Shown here in pieces: positions 34,861-45,051 of a stretch of DNA of 56,978 nt (position 1 is the stretch's first letter; the number at the start of each line of letters is the position of its first letter). The stretch lies in NCBI GenBank assembly GCA_030156255.1, contig JASGMV010000021.1, positions 1 through 56,978 on the forward strand, given 5' to 3'. This stretch comes from Desulfovibrionales bacterium (GTDB lineage: Bacteria; Desulfobacterota; Desulfovibrionia; Desulfovibrionales; Desulfovibrionaceae). The position numbers and the translations under genes were made by a program. The notes beneath the pieces are model-generated. The model saw nothing but the letters and a program-made list of their open reading frames with translations. It ran no database searches and was not told the DNA's origin.

Positions 34861-35304
34861 ATGCCGCCGCCGTTCCGGTTCAAACTGGAGAAGGTGCTCG
34901 AATACCGTCGCTCCCTGGAGGAGCAGGCCAAGCTGGCCTTGGCCCAGGCCCAACAGGCCCACGACCGTCAACAGGAGGTCGTGGAAGGGCTCCGGGCCTC
35001 CCTAGAGGAGCACCGCAACGCCCTGAGCTCACGACAGGACGTCACGATTCAGGACCTTTGGCTGCACGAGCAGTACGAACGGCGGTTGCAGCAGGACATC
35101 ATCGAGGCCGATGCGACGCTTCAGGAGTTGGCCTTGAATTTGCAAATGCGTCGAAGAGACGCCTTGAGCCGGTCCACGGATCGCAAGCTCTTGGAAAAGC
35201 TCAAAACAAGACAAGCCGAAAAGCACCATGCCGAGGAACAGCAAAAAGAGCAAAAAGAGTTCGACGAGACTGCGGCGGTTCGTTACGAGCCTCCGGATAT
35301 CTAG
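34861..35304 (+). CDS. fliJ: Flagellar export chaperone FliJ
   Basis: 147 residues, almost entirely a charged coiled coil (RFKLEKVLEYRRSLEEQAKLAL...), the length and pattern of FliJ, the central stalk-like component of the flagellar type III export ATPase. The ATG at 34861 (MPPPFRFKLEK) fits the family start; the frame continues upstream without conservation. It overlaps the MotE-like gene by 77 bases. The ATPase gene fliI usually precedes it but is not present here. Confidence 0.85.
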   Translation: MPPPFRFKLEKVLEYRRSLEEQAKLALAQAQQAHDRQQEVVEGLRASLEEHRNALSSRQDVTIQDLWLHEQYERRLQQDIIEADATLQELALNLQMRRRDALSRSTDRKLLEKLKTRQAEKHHAEEQQKEQKEFDETAAVRYEPPDI

Positions 35305-35935
35305 GCTGCTTGTCGGACTTCTGATCCTCGCCGTCCTCAAGATCGCCCTGGTCGCCGCCTGGAGCCTTGAGGAGGTCCGGGAGAAGGCCGCCCAGGCGGT
35401 CATGCCCGAGGCCAAGCGCATGGTGCTGGAGCAGGCCTCCCAAGGCGTTCGGCTCAAGGTTCTGGGCGACAGCGAAGCCGTCGCCGCCGAAGGCGACAAC
35501 CAGAGCCAGCCCGACGCCTCGGCCCAGGAAGCCCAGGCCAAACCCGAAAACGTCTCCGAAGCCGACTGGAAAGCCCTCAAGGCGCGCGAGGACGAACTCA
35601 ATCGCCGGGAACGCTCCCTGGACGCCTTGGAGCAGGAGTTGAACCAGAAGCTCCAGCAACTCACGGCCATGCGCCAGGACATCCAAAAGATGCTGCAGCA
35701 GGCCGACTCCCTGAAAGACAAGAAAATCAAGCACCTGGTGGACGTCTACTCCAACATGAAGGCCCAGCAGGCCGCCAGCGTCATAGAAACCATGGACCAG
35801 GACTTGGCCGTCAAAATTCTGTCGGGCATGCGTGGACGCCAAGCGGGCGAAATTCTCACCTACGTTTCGGCCAAAAAGGCGGCCCAGCTCTCCGAAGAGT
35901 TGACCAGGCTTCAGGTCCCCTTCAGCAACAACTGA
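35228..35935 (+). CDS. MotE-like flagellar protein (MgtE N-terminal-like domain)
   Basis: 235 residues. A basic N-terminus is followed by a membrane segment at about 27-45 (LLVGLLILAVLKIALVAAW), a long coiled coil at 100-165 (EDELNRRERSLDALEQEL...) and a C-terminal helical domain (VIETMDQDLAVKILSGMRGRQAGEIL) like the MgtE N/FliG-type fold of MotE, a periplasmic motility protein that aids the stator. The assigned start gives a 77-base overlap with fliJ; no alternative ATG precedes the membrane helix. It is placed just before truA. Confidence 0.75.
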   Translation: MPRNSKKSKKSSTRLRRFVTSLRISRLLVGLLILAVLKIALVAAWSLEEVREKAAQAVMPEAKRMVLEQASQGVRLKVLGDSEAVAAEGDNQSQPDASAQEAQAKPENVSEADWKALKAREDELNRRERSLDALEQELNQKLQQLTAMRQDIQKMLQQADSLKDKKIKHLVDVYSNMKAQQAASVIETMDQDLAVKILSGMRGRQAGEILTYVSAKKAAQLSEELTRLQVPFSNN

Positions 35936-35941
35936 GCCGCC

Positions 35942-36778
35942 GTGCGCCTCAAGCTGACCTTGGCCTATCTGGGCGTCCGATTTTCCGGCTGGCAAGTCCA
36001 ACCGGGGCTGCGCACCGTGCAGGGCTGCCTGGAGCAGGCCTTCGAACGGCTTTGCGATAAACCCACGCGCGTCCAGGGCGCGGGGCGCACCGACGCGGGG
36101 GTCCACGCCCTGGGCCAGGTCGCCCACGCCGACGTGGACGCGTCCCGCGCCATCCCCTGGCGCAAAGCTCTCAACGCCCTGCTGCCCAAGGACATCTGCG
36201 TCATCGAGGCGGTCCCCGCCCCCGAAGGCTTCCACGCCCGCTACTCCGCCCGCGGCAAGATCTACTCCTACACCCTCTGGACGGAGAACGGCTTTGTGCT
36301 GCCGCAACGCCGCATCTTCGTCTGGCCCACCGGTCCCCTGGACTTCGCGGCCATGGACGAAGCCGCCTCTATTTTGCTGGGAGCGCACGACTTCGCCGGA
36401 TTCCAAAACGTCGGCACGGAGGTCAAAACCACGGTGCGCACCATGGCCTCCATCACGCGCCAACCCGGCCCGACGCCCTGCGAGATGGTCTTTCGACTCC
36501 AGGCCGACGGCTTCCTCAAGCAGATGGTCCGCAACATCATGGGCTGCCTGGTCCAGGCGGGGCGCGGTAAAGTTTCTCCGGACGTCGTCCGATCAATATT
36601 GGACGAAGGGGACAGGAAGGGCGCGTACGCCTGCGCCCCGCCCCAGGGACTCACCCTGGAGCGTGTCTTTTATCCGGACGAAAACGAGGCGGTGCGGGAA
36701 CGCCGTGGGAGCGAACATTCTTTGGACCCCGGGCGTCCAGGCCCGGAACTCCACACAGACGACGCAGAAAGTCCTTAA
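35942..36778 (+). CDS. truA: tRNA pseudouridine(38-40) synthase
   Basis: 278 residues from a GTG start six bases after the MotE-like gene. The catalytic Asp lies in GAGRTDAGVHALGQ (about residues 47-60), the TruA signature, and the FLKQMVRNIMGCLVQAGRG segment is typical. It converts uridines 38-40 in the tRNA anticodon arm. The conserved protein ends near FYP at about residue 246; the last 30 residues form an extra tail that overlaps the next gene by 74 bases. Confidence 0.94.
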   Translation: MRLKLTLAYLGVRFSGWQVQPGLRTVQGCLEQAFERLCDKPTRVQGAGRTDAGVHALGQVAHADVDASRAIPWRKALNALLPKDICVIEAVPAPEGFHARYSARGKIYSYTLWTENGFVLPQRRIFVWPTGPLDFAAMDEAASILLGAHDFAGFQNVGTEVKTTVRTMASITRQPGPTPCEMVFRLQADGFLKQMVRNIMGCLVQAGRGKVSPDVVRSILDEGDRKGAYACAPPQGLTLERVFYPDENEAVRERRGSEHSLDPGRPGPELHTDDAESP

Positions 36779-38405
36779 GGACTCCGTCGTCCAAAGCTAT
36801 GCTTCGTCCCAACGACAAAAGCGCTTCGATCTCCTCCAGGGCGCCTTGTCGCGCATCGTTGAGCGCAAGCTTGAGGCCCTGCAGGAGGCCCTGGACGCGT
36901 TCGAATGGCCGGAAACCGGCGCCATGGCCTCGGCTTCCAAACTGCTTGCGAGCAAAATCGAAACCGACCTGCCCGTCGAGGAAGACCGCCGCCGCACGCA
37001 GCGATACGCCTCCAAGGGCTACCGGCCGACCCACCCCGCCGGTCTGTCCGCAGGCGAGTACGAGTTCACGCTGACCCTGGGGGAAGACGCGGAGGACTTC
37101 ACCATCTCCGTGGAGGACGACTGGACCAACGCGGACCTGCTCCAGGCCGTGGCCGACGCCGTCAACGGCTCGACATTGCCGGCCAACGCGGAGATCGTCA
37201 CCCAGGGGGCCGCCCAGCAAAAAATCAAGGGGCTCATGGCCGTGGGCCAGGCCCTGGTCGTCACCGTGAACCAGACCCTGGCGGACCAGGACCTCGCTCT
37301 CAAGGACGCCTCGGGCCATTTGATCGAGAGCCTCGGCCTCTACACGCTGGACGCGCTCGAAGGCGACGCAACGCAAATCACCTACCACGTGCAGGGCGAG
37401 CAGCCATACGCCCCCTCGACCTATCTCACCAACGCTTTCGACCCCAACGAAGCAACCACCCTGTCGGCGGGGCTGCATTCCATTGACTACGAAATCGGCG
37501 AGTTGACCGGGAGCGTGGGCTTCGCCGTGAAAGAAGGCGACACCTGGGAGGACGTCCTGGACGCCCTGTCCAACCAGTTCAATTCGCAGGCGCACATCAC
37601 CGCCGAGACCGTCGCCGAGCAGCGCGTCGCGGAGTTGGAGAACGGCTACGTTCTGGTGGACGGCGCAGCCCTGCGAATCCAGGCGAAGGACGCCAAGGCC
37701 GGCTGGCGGCTGCGTTTGTCCGGAGACGACCTGAACGCTCTGGGCCTGAACGCCACGGCCTCTCCCGGTGCGGACGGACGTCTTGCCATCAATGGAGCAA
37801 CCTACGTCCAGACCCCCGGGGTTTTCGCCGCGGACCAAGGAGCGCTGCGCATCACCCTGAACGGAGTCTTCGGCGACTCCCTGCCCCTGAAAGTCGTCTC
37901 CTCCCTGGACAATCTGCAAACGCTCATGACCGGCGTGGTCGAGGCCTACAACGACCTGCGAGGAACCCTGGTCCGCAACGAGGACCTGCTCGAACCCGGC
38001 TACGCCGAACAGTGGCGCGACGCGCTGGCCGCCGAATCCTTCGGCCTCAAGTCCATCGGCCTGCAGGAATTCGGGCAAAAGAAGGAAGTATGGCTCAACG
38101 CGGACGCGTTCTACAGCGCGCTGTCCAGCAATCCCGGCAGAGTCCGCGGCCTGCTGGACTCCGGGGAAAAAACGCTGATTCCGGCCTGGAGAACAATCAC
38201 CGAACGCGCCCTTTCCCGCGGGGGCGACGCAGCCCTTATCTCCGCTTCCGAGGCGGGCGCCGGCGTCCTCAGCGAACCGCAAGCGCGTACGGAAAACGAA
38301 CTCGCCAAGGGCGCCATGCTGCTCGACCTTTACGACGACCTGCCGTCTCCGTCCGTCAAATCGGGCGATCCGGAGGAAGGATCGCTGGTCCAGGCCAAGG
38401 CCTGA
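36705..38405 (+). CDS. FliD-like flagellar hook-associated protein
   Basis: About 566 residues from a GTG at 36705; other in-frame starts are possible. Two related beta modules (EYEFTLTLGEDAEDFTISVEDD..., then DYEIGELTGSVGFAVKEGD...) are each followed by a LLQAVADAVN-type helix, as in hook-associated proteins. The segment LMTGVVEAYNDLRGTL near residue 410 matches the FVxAYNDL motif of FliD, the flagellar filament cap. It is exported by the flagellar type III system, so no signal peptide is expected. FliD proper may lie elsewhere; this could be a paralogue. It overlaps truA by 74 bases. Confidence 0.62.
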   Translation: MGANILWTPGVQARNSTQTTQKVLKDSVVQSYASSQRQKRFDLLQGALSRIVERKLEALQEALDAFEWPETGAMASASKLLASKIETDLPVEEDRRRTQRYASKGYRPTHPAGLSAGEYEFTLTLGEDAEDFTISVEDDWTNADLLQAVADAVNGSTLPANAEIVTQGAAQQKIKGLMAVGQALVVTVNQTLADQDLALKDASGHLIESLGLYTLDALEGDATQITYHVQGEQPYAPSTYLTNAFDPNEATTLSAGLHSIDYEIGELTGSVGFAVKEGDTWEDVLDALSNQFNSQAHITAETVAEQRVAELENGYVLVDGAALRIQAKDAKAGWRLRLSGDDLNALGLNATASPGADGRLAINGATYVQTPGVFAADQGALRITLNGVFGDSLPLKVVSSLDNLQTLMTGVVEAYNDLRGTLVRNEDLLEPGYAEQWRDALAAESFGLKSIGLQEFGQKKEVWLNADAFYSALSSNPGRVRGLLDSGEKTLIPAWRTITERALSRGGDAALISASEAGAGVLSEPQARTENELAKGAMLLDLYDDLPSPSVKSGDPEEGSLVQAKA

Positions 38406-38591
38406 ACGCAAACGCCGCCGCGCCGGGCGAAAAGGAGGGGCTGTTCGTCGATCTTCTGCGGCGAAAACAATCTGCAAGAACGGCCGGTTAAAAGGTCGAT
38501 TCACGCGTCGCGAGCCCCGGCGGCGAAAATCCGTCCCTTGTTGCAGAACTATGCTTGTTTCTCTCCCTGGCCGGGGCTAATCTATCTTACG

Positions 38592-40463
38592 ATGCGACGC
38601 AAACAAGACACCGACGAACACGGCAAACTGGCGCTTTCCCTCGCGGCTCTCGGCATCGTGTTCGGCGACATCGGCACAAGCCCTCTTTACGCTTTCAAGG
38701 CCTGCTTCCAGGGCCCCCCCTCGGTGGCGCCCACGCCGGAAAACGTCCTCGGCTTGCTGTCGCTCTTTTTCTGGTCGCTGATCATCGTCATCAGCCTCAA
38801 ATACGTGCTCTTCGTCATGCGCGCCGACAACCACGGAGAAGGAGGGCTGTTCGCCCTCTACGCCCTGCTGCCCGGCTCCCGCGACCCGGCGGGCAAGGGC
38901 AAAGGGCTCATGCTGCTGGCCCTGTTCGGTTCGGCGCTGCTCTACGGCGACGGCTTCATCACACCGGCCATCAGCGTGCTTTCCGCGTTGGAGGGCCTGG
39001 CCGTGGCCGCTCCGTCGACGGACGCCTACATCGTGCCCGTGACGTGCGTTGTCCTGGCGTGCCTGTTCTTCATCCAGCAACGGGGAACCGCAGCCATCGG
39101 CAAGCTCTTCGGGCCGGTGATGCTGCTGTGGTTCGCTGTTTTGGGGGTCATGGGCGCCGCGTGGATCGTGCGGGAGCCGCAGGTCCTGCTTGCGCTACGG
39201 CCCTACTATGCGGCCCATTTCTTCATGCAGAACGGAGCGACCGGGTTTTTGCTGCTCGGCGCCGTTGTGCTGTGCGTCACGGGCGGCGAAGCTCTGTACG
39301 CGGACATGGGCCATTTCGGCCGCATTCCCATCCAACTGGCCTGGTACGGAGCGGCTCTGCCCGGGCTGGTCCTGAACTATTTCGGCCAGGGGGCGAGAAT
39401 CCTCCGCCACGCCGGCGCCGCGACCGATCCCTTTTACGGCATGGCGCCGAAGTTTCTTATCTATCCGCTCACCATCCTGGCCACGGCGGCGGCCATCATC
39501 GCGTCCCAGGCCATCATCTCCGGCGTGTTCTCCCTGACCCGGCAGGCCATCCAGCTCGGTTATCTCCCGCGGCTGCACATCCTGCACACTTCCGACGAAA
39601 CCGAGGGACAAATCTTCGTTCCCGAAGCCAACTGGCTCATGGCCGTGGTTTGCCTGATCCTCGTGCTCAACTTCCGTACCTCGGAGCACCTGGCCGGGGC
39701 CTACGGCATCGCCATTACGGCCACCATGGCGGTCACATCCATCATGTACGGCATGTACCTGGTGCAGGTGCGAAGCGCTCCGAAAATTCCGGCCTTCCTG
39801 CTCACCGGGGTCTTCCTGGTCTTCGACCTGTCCTTCTTCGGCGCCAACGCCCCCAAAATCGTGCACGGCGGCTGGATTCCCGTACTCACGGCCGTGCTGG
39901 CCATGATCGTCATGATTTCCTGGAAATACGGACGGCTTCGGCTCAAAGAACTGACGGCCAACGAATCCACCCAGATGCAGGATCTGCTGGAGCGGCTCGA
40001 AGCCGATCCTCCCCCCAGGGTTCCGGGCATGGCGGTGTTCATGACGCTGCAGACAAGATTCGCACCGCCGGTGCTGTTGTGGCACCTGCAACGCAACAAG
40101 TCCTTGCACCAAAACGTGGTGTTGTTGACCATCGTGTTCGAACCGGTCCCCTATCTGAACGTTCAAGAAAACCTGGTGGTCAAAGTTTTGGGGCAGGGAT
40201 TCCACAGACTCATCGCCCGCTGCGGATTCATGCAGTCGCCCCGCGTCCCCCTGTTGCTGGGCTACGCCTACCAAGCGGGACTGAAGGTCAATCCTCAGGA
40301 TATCACATATTACATCAGCAGGGAGACCATCGTCCCCCCAAAGCACGGACGCCTGAAATATACGCTTTTCAGACTCATGAACCGCAACGCCATGTCGCCC
40401 GCGCTGTATTTCGACATTCCATCGGACCAGATCATCGAACTGGGCGTTCAGGTCGCGCTCTGA
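38592..40463 (+). CDS. kup: KUP/HAK-type potassium uptake transporter
   Basis: 623 residues with about 12 membrane segments in the first 440 residues and a cytoplasmic C-terminal domain, the KUP layout. The signatures GIVFGDIGTSPLYAFK at the first helix and DNHGEGGLFALYALL after the second are characteristic, and GGEALYADMGHFG lies in the middle. It imports K+ with protons. The ATG at 38592 gives the family's usual N-terminus (MRRKQDTDEHGKLALSLAALG), but no clear ribosome binding site precedes it; a start near 38538 is an alternative. It is a single-gene unit. Confidence 0.93.
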   Translation: MRRKQDTDEHGKLALSLAALGIVFGDIGTSPLYAFKACFQGPPSVAPTPENVLGLLSLFFWSLIIVISLKYVLFVMRADNHGEGGLFALYALLPGSRDPAGKGKGLMLLALFGSALLYGDGFITPAISVLSALEGLAVAAPSTDAYIVPVTCVVLACLFFIQQRGTAAIGKLFGPVMLLWFAVLGVMGAAWIVREPQVLLALRPYYAAHFFMQNGATGFLLLGAVVLCVTGGEALYADMGHFGRIPIQLAWYGAALPGLVLNYFGQGARILRHAGAATDPFYGMAPKFLIYPLTILATAAAIIASQAIISGVFSLTRQAIQLGYLPRLHILHTSDETEGQIFVPEANWLMAVVCLILVLNFRTSEHLAGAYGIAITATMAVTSIMYGMYLVQVRSAPKIPAFLLTGVFLVFDLSFFGANAPKIVHGGWIPVLTAVLAMIVMISWKYGRLRLKELTANESTQMQDLLERLEADPPPRVPGMAVFMTLQTRFAPPVLLWHLQRNKSLHQNVVLLTIVFEPVPYLNVQENLVVKVLGQGFHRLIARCGFMQSPRVPLLLGYAYQAGLKVNPQDITYYISRETIVPPKHGRLKYTLFRLMNRNAMSPALYFDIPSDQIIELGVQVAL

Positions 40464-40692
40464 GCGCCATTCGCCACGGCTCCAGCCGATAAGCGCCCAA
40501 AACGGACGAATCGAGGCTTTTCTTTTTCCTTTTGACGTGGACAAGGCCGTTTCTAGCGGCTAGAAAGCGGTGATGCGGGCCGCGTGATCAAACAGCACGA
40601 TGCGGCGTTCGAAGGAAGGACGGCCTGGAAAACCGCCGTCTCTCTGCATCGGGCCGTGCGACGATTGGGTGAAAGGAAGGAGAAATCTTTTA

Positions 40693-42086
<1,394 letters not shown>

Positions 42087-42135
42087 ACAACTCCCCGTCG
42101 GCGAACTTCGAGCCGACCGGCCCAGCCTTGCGCAA

Positions 42136-42163
42136 AAGACCCCGCTCCCCGGAGCGGGGTCTT
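42136..42163 (+). terminator. First terminator after eno
   Basis: A 13-base inverted repeat (aagaccccgctcc/ggagcggggtctt) with a two-base gap, so in practice an 11-12 bp stem; the tail is weak (cttcaac). Confidence 0.8.
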
Positions 42164-42175
42164 CAACGCACCGCC

Positions 42176-42214
42176 GAACCCCGCTTTGCGAACCAAAGCG
42201 GGGTTCGTTTTTTT
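42176..42214 (+). terminator. Second, strong terminator after eno
   Basis: A 12-bp stem (gaaccccgcttt/aaagcggggttc) with a seven-base loop is followed by G and seven T residues. The remaining gap to the kinase gene (42215-42426) shows nothing further. Confidence 0.93.
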
Positions 42215-42426
42215 CAGGCCGCCGCCAGGAATTTGTAGCGGCGGCGCGTCCAGACATTGTTCGTTTATCTTGGACAGAAGGAGCCGGGATTGGTTATGAA
42301 GAATGATCGCCCCTCCCAAAGGGGACGGCCGCCGTGTCATCGCAGAAACGGTCTTCCCCGGATCGACAACTGAAACGCCGTGTCCCGTTTGTCGAACCAT
42401 GACCGCAATCCAAACTGGAGCAGACC

Positions 42427-44754
42427 GTGGACCAGATCAGGAACCTGCAGATCCAGTTGAAAACCATGGCGGAAGTGGTGTCCTGCGAGGTGGAGCGCAT
42501 CTACGACACTTTGACCTGTCTTGTCTGCCACACTTTGGAATTGCTGAAGATTACGCCAAGAGACGAGGCGGCGGTGGACCGTTGGCTGGCCGACGAAGGC
42601 TTTGCCGTCGGCGAGGACGGCTTCTACCTGAGCTTGCCCCGGCTCGCGGCCCATCGCCAGGGCAAGTTGGAGAAGGCGGCCGTCAGCTACTCCTGGTCGC
42701 CGGATCGCATACGCGATCCGGCGGCCAGACGCCGCATGTACTGCCACCGCAACATGGGTCCCATGCTCATGAGCCTGTACCAACGGTTCGGGGGCGTGGC
42801 CTGGATCTATTACCAGGACGTGACCAACACCGCGCTGCAATACCCGTACATCGACCAGATCACGGCCATCACTCCGGACTTCCAGTGGTCCGGCTACCAC
42901 ACCTACCTGTCCGTGAAGCCGGAAGCCAATCCGGAGCGGGCCATCCGCTGGACCCATCCCACGGTGGACTACGCCGGCAAGGGGTTGATCCTCTCGGCCT
43001 CCGCGCCGGTCTACGAGAACGACGAATTCGTGGGATTGTGGAGCCTGGACATCACCGTCGACACCCTGATCCGGCCCGATATCTTCACTCGGGCCCGGGA
43101 GAGCCGGCTGACCTGCGTGGCCGACGACCGGGGCGTGGTCCTGGCCTGCAGCAAAGACATCAACGTCCTCGGCTCGCCCAAGGGAAAGAAGGTGCTGCTG
43201 CCCCTGAGCGACCTGCATCCAGGGTTCGCTACGCTGGACATGGAGAAGCTCCATCGCACCCCGTCCGGAAACCGCCTCCTATCCTCGGAGACCGGGGAAT
43301 ACCTGCTCCTTTGGGAGGTCGTGGAGTACATGGACTGGATATGCCTGAGCGTCCTGGACAAGAACGACCTGTTGTCCTCGGCCCGGGAGCGCTTCCGCAA
43401 GGCCTTCAGCAGCCTGAGCAAGGGCAACGGAGACGCTATCATCCAACGGGACCGCCTGCCGCCCGAGTTGGCCGAAGTGGGCGACGCCTACAACATCATG
43501 GTTCACGAACTGGAGCTGGCCCGGACCCTCCTCCTGGCCCAGAAGGAGGACCTGTCGCGCGCCAAGGCCACGGCCGAAGCCGCCAGCCAGGCCAAGTCGG
43601 AATTCCTCGCCAATATGAGCCATGAGATCCGCACCCCGCTCAATGGGATTCTCGGCATGCTGCAAGTATTGCAGAAGTCAAACCTCGACCGGGAGCAAAA
43701 AGAATTCATCGATTACGCCATGCTCGCCGGCAAGAGGCTGACGCGGCTCCTTTCGGACATTCTGGATATTTCCGCAGTGGAAGCCGGAAAGCTCAGCCTT
43801 TCTTGCAGCGGCGTCAATCTCCGAGAGACGCTCAGCTCCGTGGAAACGCTTCTTGGGTTCAACGCCAGAGAGAAAGGAATCGGCCTGAGATTCAGCCTCG
43901 ATCCCAGGCTTCCGGAAATCATACTGTCCGACGAGACCCGCCTCCGGCAGGTGTTGTTCAATCTGGTCGGCAACGGCTTGAAGTTTACTTCCGCCGGGTC
44001 TGTCTCGGTGGACGTTTCGCCTCTCGCGACCTGGAAACCAACCTGCGGAGGGCTGTTGATCACCATCGCAGACACAGGGACCGGAATCAGGGACGAACAG
44101 CTCGAAACGGCGTTTGAAATGTTCGGGCAGGTATCCCGGGGATACGTCCGGCCCCATCAGGGCGCCGGGCTTGGCCTGCCCATCGTCAAACGTCTCGTCG
44201 CCCTCATGGGCGGCGCTATTTGCATCGACAGCACGCTTGGGCGGGGGACGACGGTGTATGTATCCCTGCCGATCTCCAAGGATATGGAAAAGGCGCCCCC
44301 GCCTGATGCGGCAAGCGCCGTCGCCGGTCATGCAGTCTGCGCCGACGAATCTTCCGGCGCCGTGGCGACGGCCGAAATCCTGCTTGTCGAAGATGAACCG
44401 ATCAACGCCTTCGCCATGGCTCAGATGCTCAAAAAACGAGGGTTCGAGGTCGTTACGGCCACGGACGGAGCGAAGGCCGTAGAAAAGCTGAAAGATAACC
44501 CCTTCGACGCAATCCTGATGGACATCCAGATGCCGGTGATGGACGGCGTCGAGGCGACCAGAAGAATTCGAAAAGGCGAAGCGGGAGAAATGCATCGGGA
44601 CGTTCCGATCATCGCCATGACCGCCTATGCGATGGACGGGGATATGAAGAAATTTATTGACGAGGGCATGAACGGCTACATTGCCAAACCTACCGACATT
44701 GAAGAGCTTGCGGCCTTGATCCAGAGAGTCCTCTGCGAACAAGACGGCCAGTGA
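42427..44754 (+). CDS. Hybrid histidine kinase with PDC/Cache-like sensor and receiver
   Basis: 775 residues from a GTG start. Residues 40-310 resemble a PDC/Cache sensor domain ([24 protein letters not shown]), normally periplasmic, yet I see no flanking membrane helices or signal peptide, so it may sense a cytoplasmic ligand. A HisKA domain follows with His399 ([13 protein letters not shown]), then an ATPase domain ([21 protein letters not shown]) and a receiver with phosphoacceptor Asp699 (LMDIQMP) and a C-terminal Lys in IAKPT. The usual next step would be a phosphotransfer protein; none is nearby. Confidence 0.9.
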   Translation: MDQIRNLQIQLKTMAEVVSCEVERIYDTLTCLVCHTLELLKITPRDEAAVDRWLADEGFAVGEDGFYLSLPRLAAHRQGKLEKAAVSYSWSPDRIRDPAARRRMYCHRNMGPMLMSLYQRFGGVAWIYYQDVTNTALQYPYIDQITAITPDFQWSGYHTYLSVKPEANPERAIRWTHPTVDYAGKGLILSASAPVYENDEFVGLWSLDITVDTLIRPDIFTRARESRLTCVADDRGVVLACSKDINVLGSPKGKKVLLPLSDLHPGFATLDMEKLHRTPSGNRLLSSETGEYLLLWEVVEYMDWICLSVLDKNDLLSSARERFRKAFSSLSKGNGDAIIQRDRLPPELAEVGDAYNIMVHELELARTLLLAQKEDLSRAKATAEAASQAKSEFLANMSHEIRTPLNGILGMLQVLQKSNLDREQKEFIDYAMLAGKRLTRLLSDILDISAVEAGKLSLSCSGVNLRETLSSVETLLGFNAREKGIGLRFSLDPRLPEIILSDETRLRQVLFNLVGNGLKFTSAGSVSVDVSPLATWKPTCGGLLITIADTGTGIRDEQLETAFEMFGQVSRGYVRPHQGAGLGLPIVKRLVALMGGAICIDSTLGRGTTVYVSLPISKDMEKAPPPDAASAVAGHAVCADESSGAVATAEILLVEDEPINAFAMAQMLKKRGFEVVTATDGAKAVEKLKDNPFDAILMDIQMPVMDGVEATRRIRKGEAGEMHRDVPIIAMTAYAMDGDMKKFIDEGMNGYIAKPTDIEELAALIQRVLCEQDGQ

Positions 44755-45051
44755 ACAATTCCCTCCCCCCCCCCGAAGATCGCAATGGAATTCGGTGCGG
44801 GAAAGACGAAAAGATCAACTCCGCCGAACGGCGACAAAGGGCTCCGACCCGCCGTTGCAAAGCTCCTGCTTTAAATCGACGCTTTTTTTATTGCTGCCAG
44901 GAGGACTGCGCGATCAGCAACGTGCCCAAAAGAAGGCTCCATGAGGCGCCAGCTCTGCAAGCGACCTGCCTAGAAAAGCATTGACAGACGTATCCGACCA
45001 TGTTCTGTTACAAATTCGTCATACAAACTCACCGCGCCCCTTTGGAGACGA
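44755..45051 (+). other. Intergenic region before the beta-propeller gene
   Basis: The gap starts with a tract of ten C residues near 44765 directly after the kinase stop. A TTGACA hexamer at 44981-44986 is followed 17 bases later by tctgtt, a mediocre -10, and is the best promoter candidate for the gene at 45052. The short frame at 44751-44984 has no family resemblance or ribosome binding site. Nothing else was seen. Confidence 0.4.
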
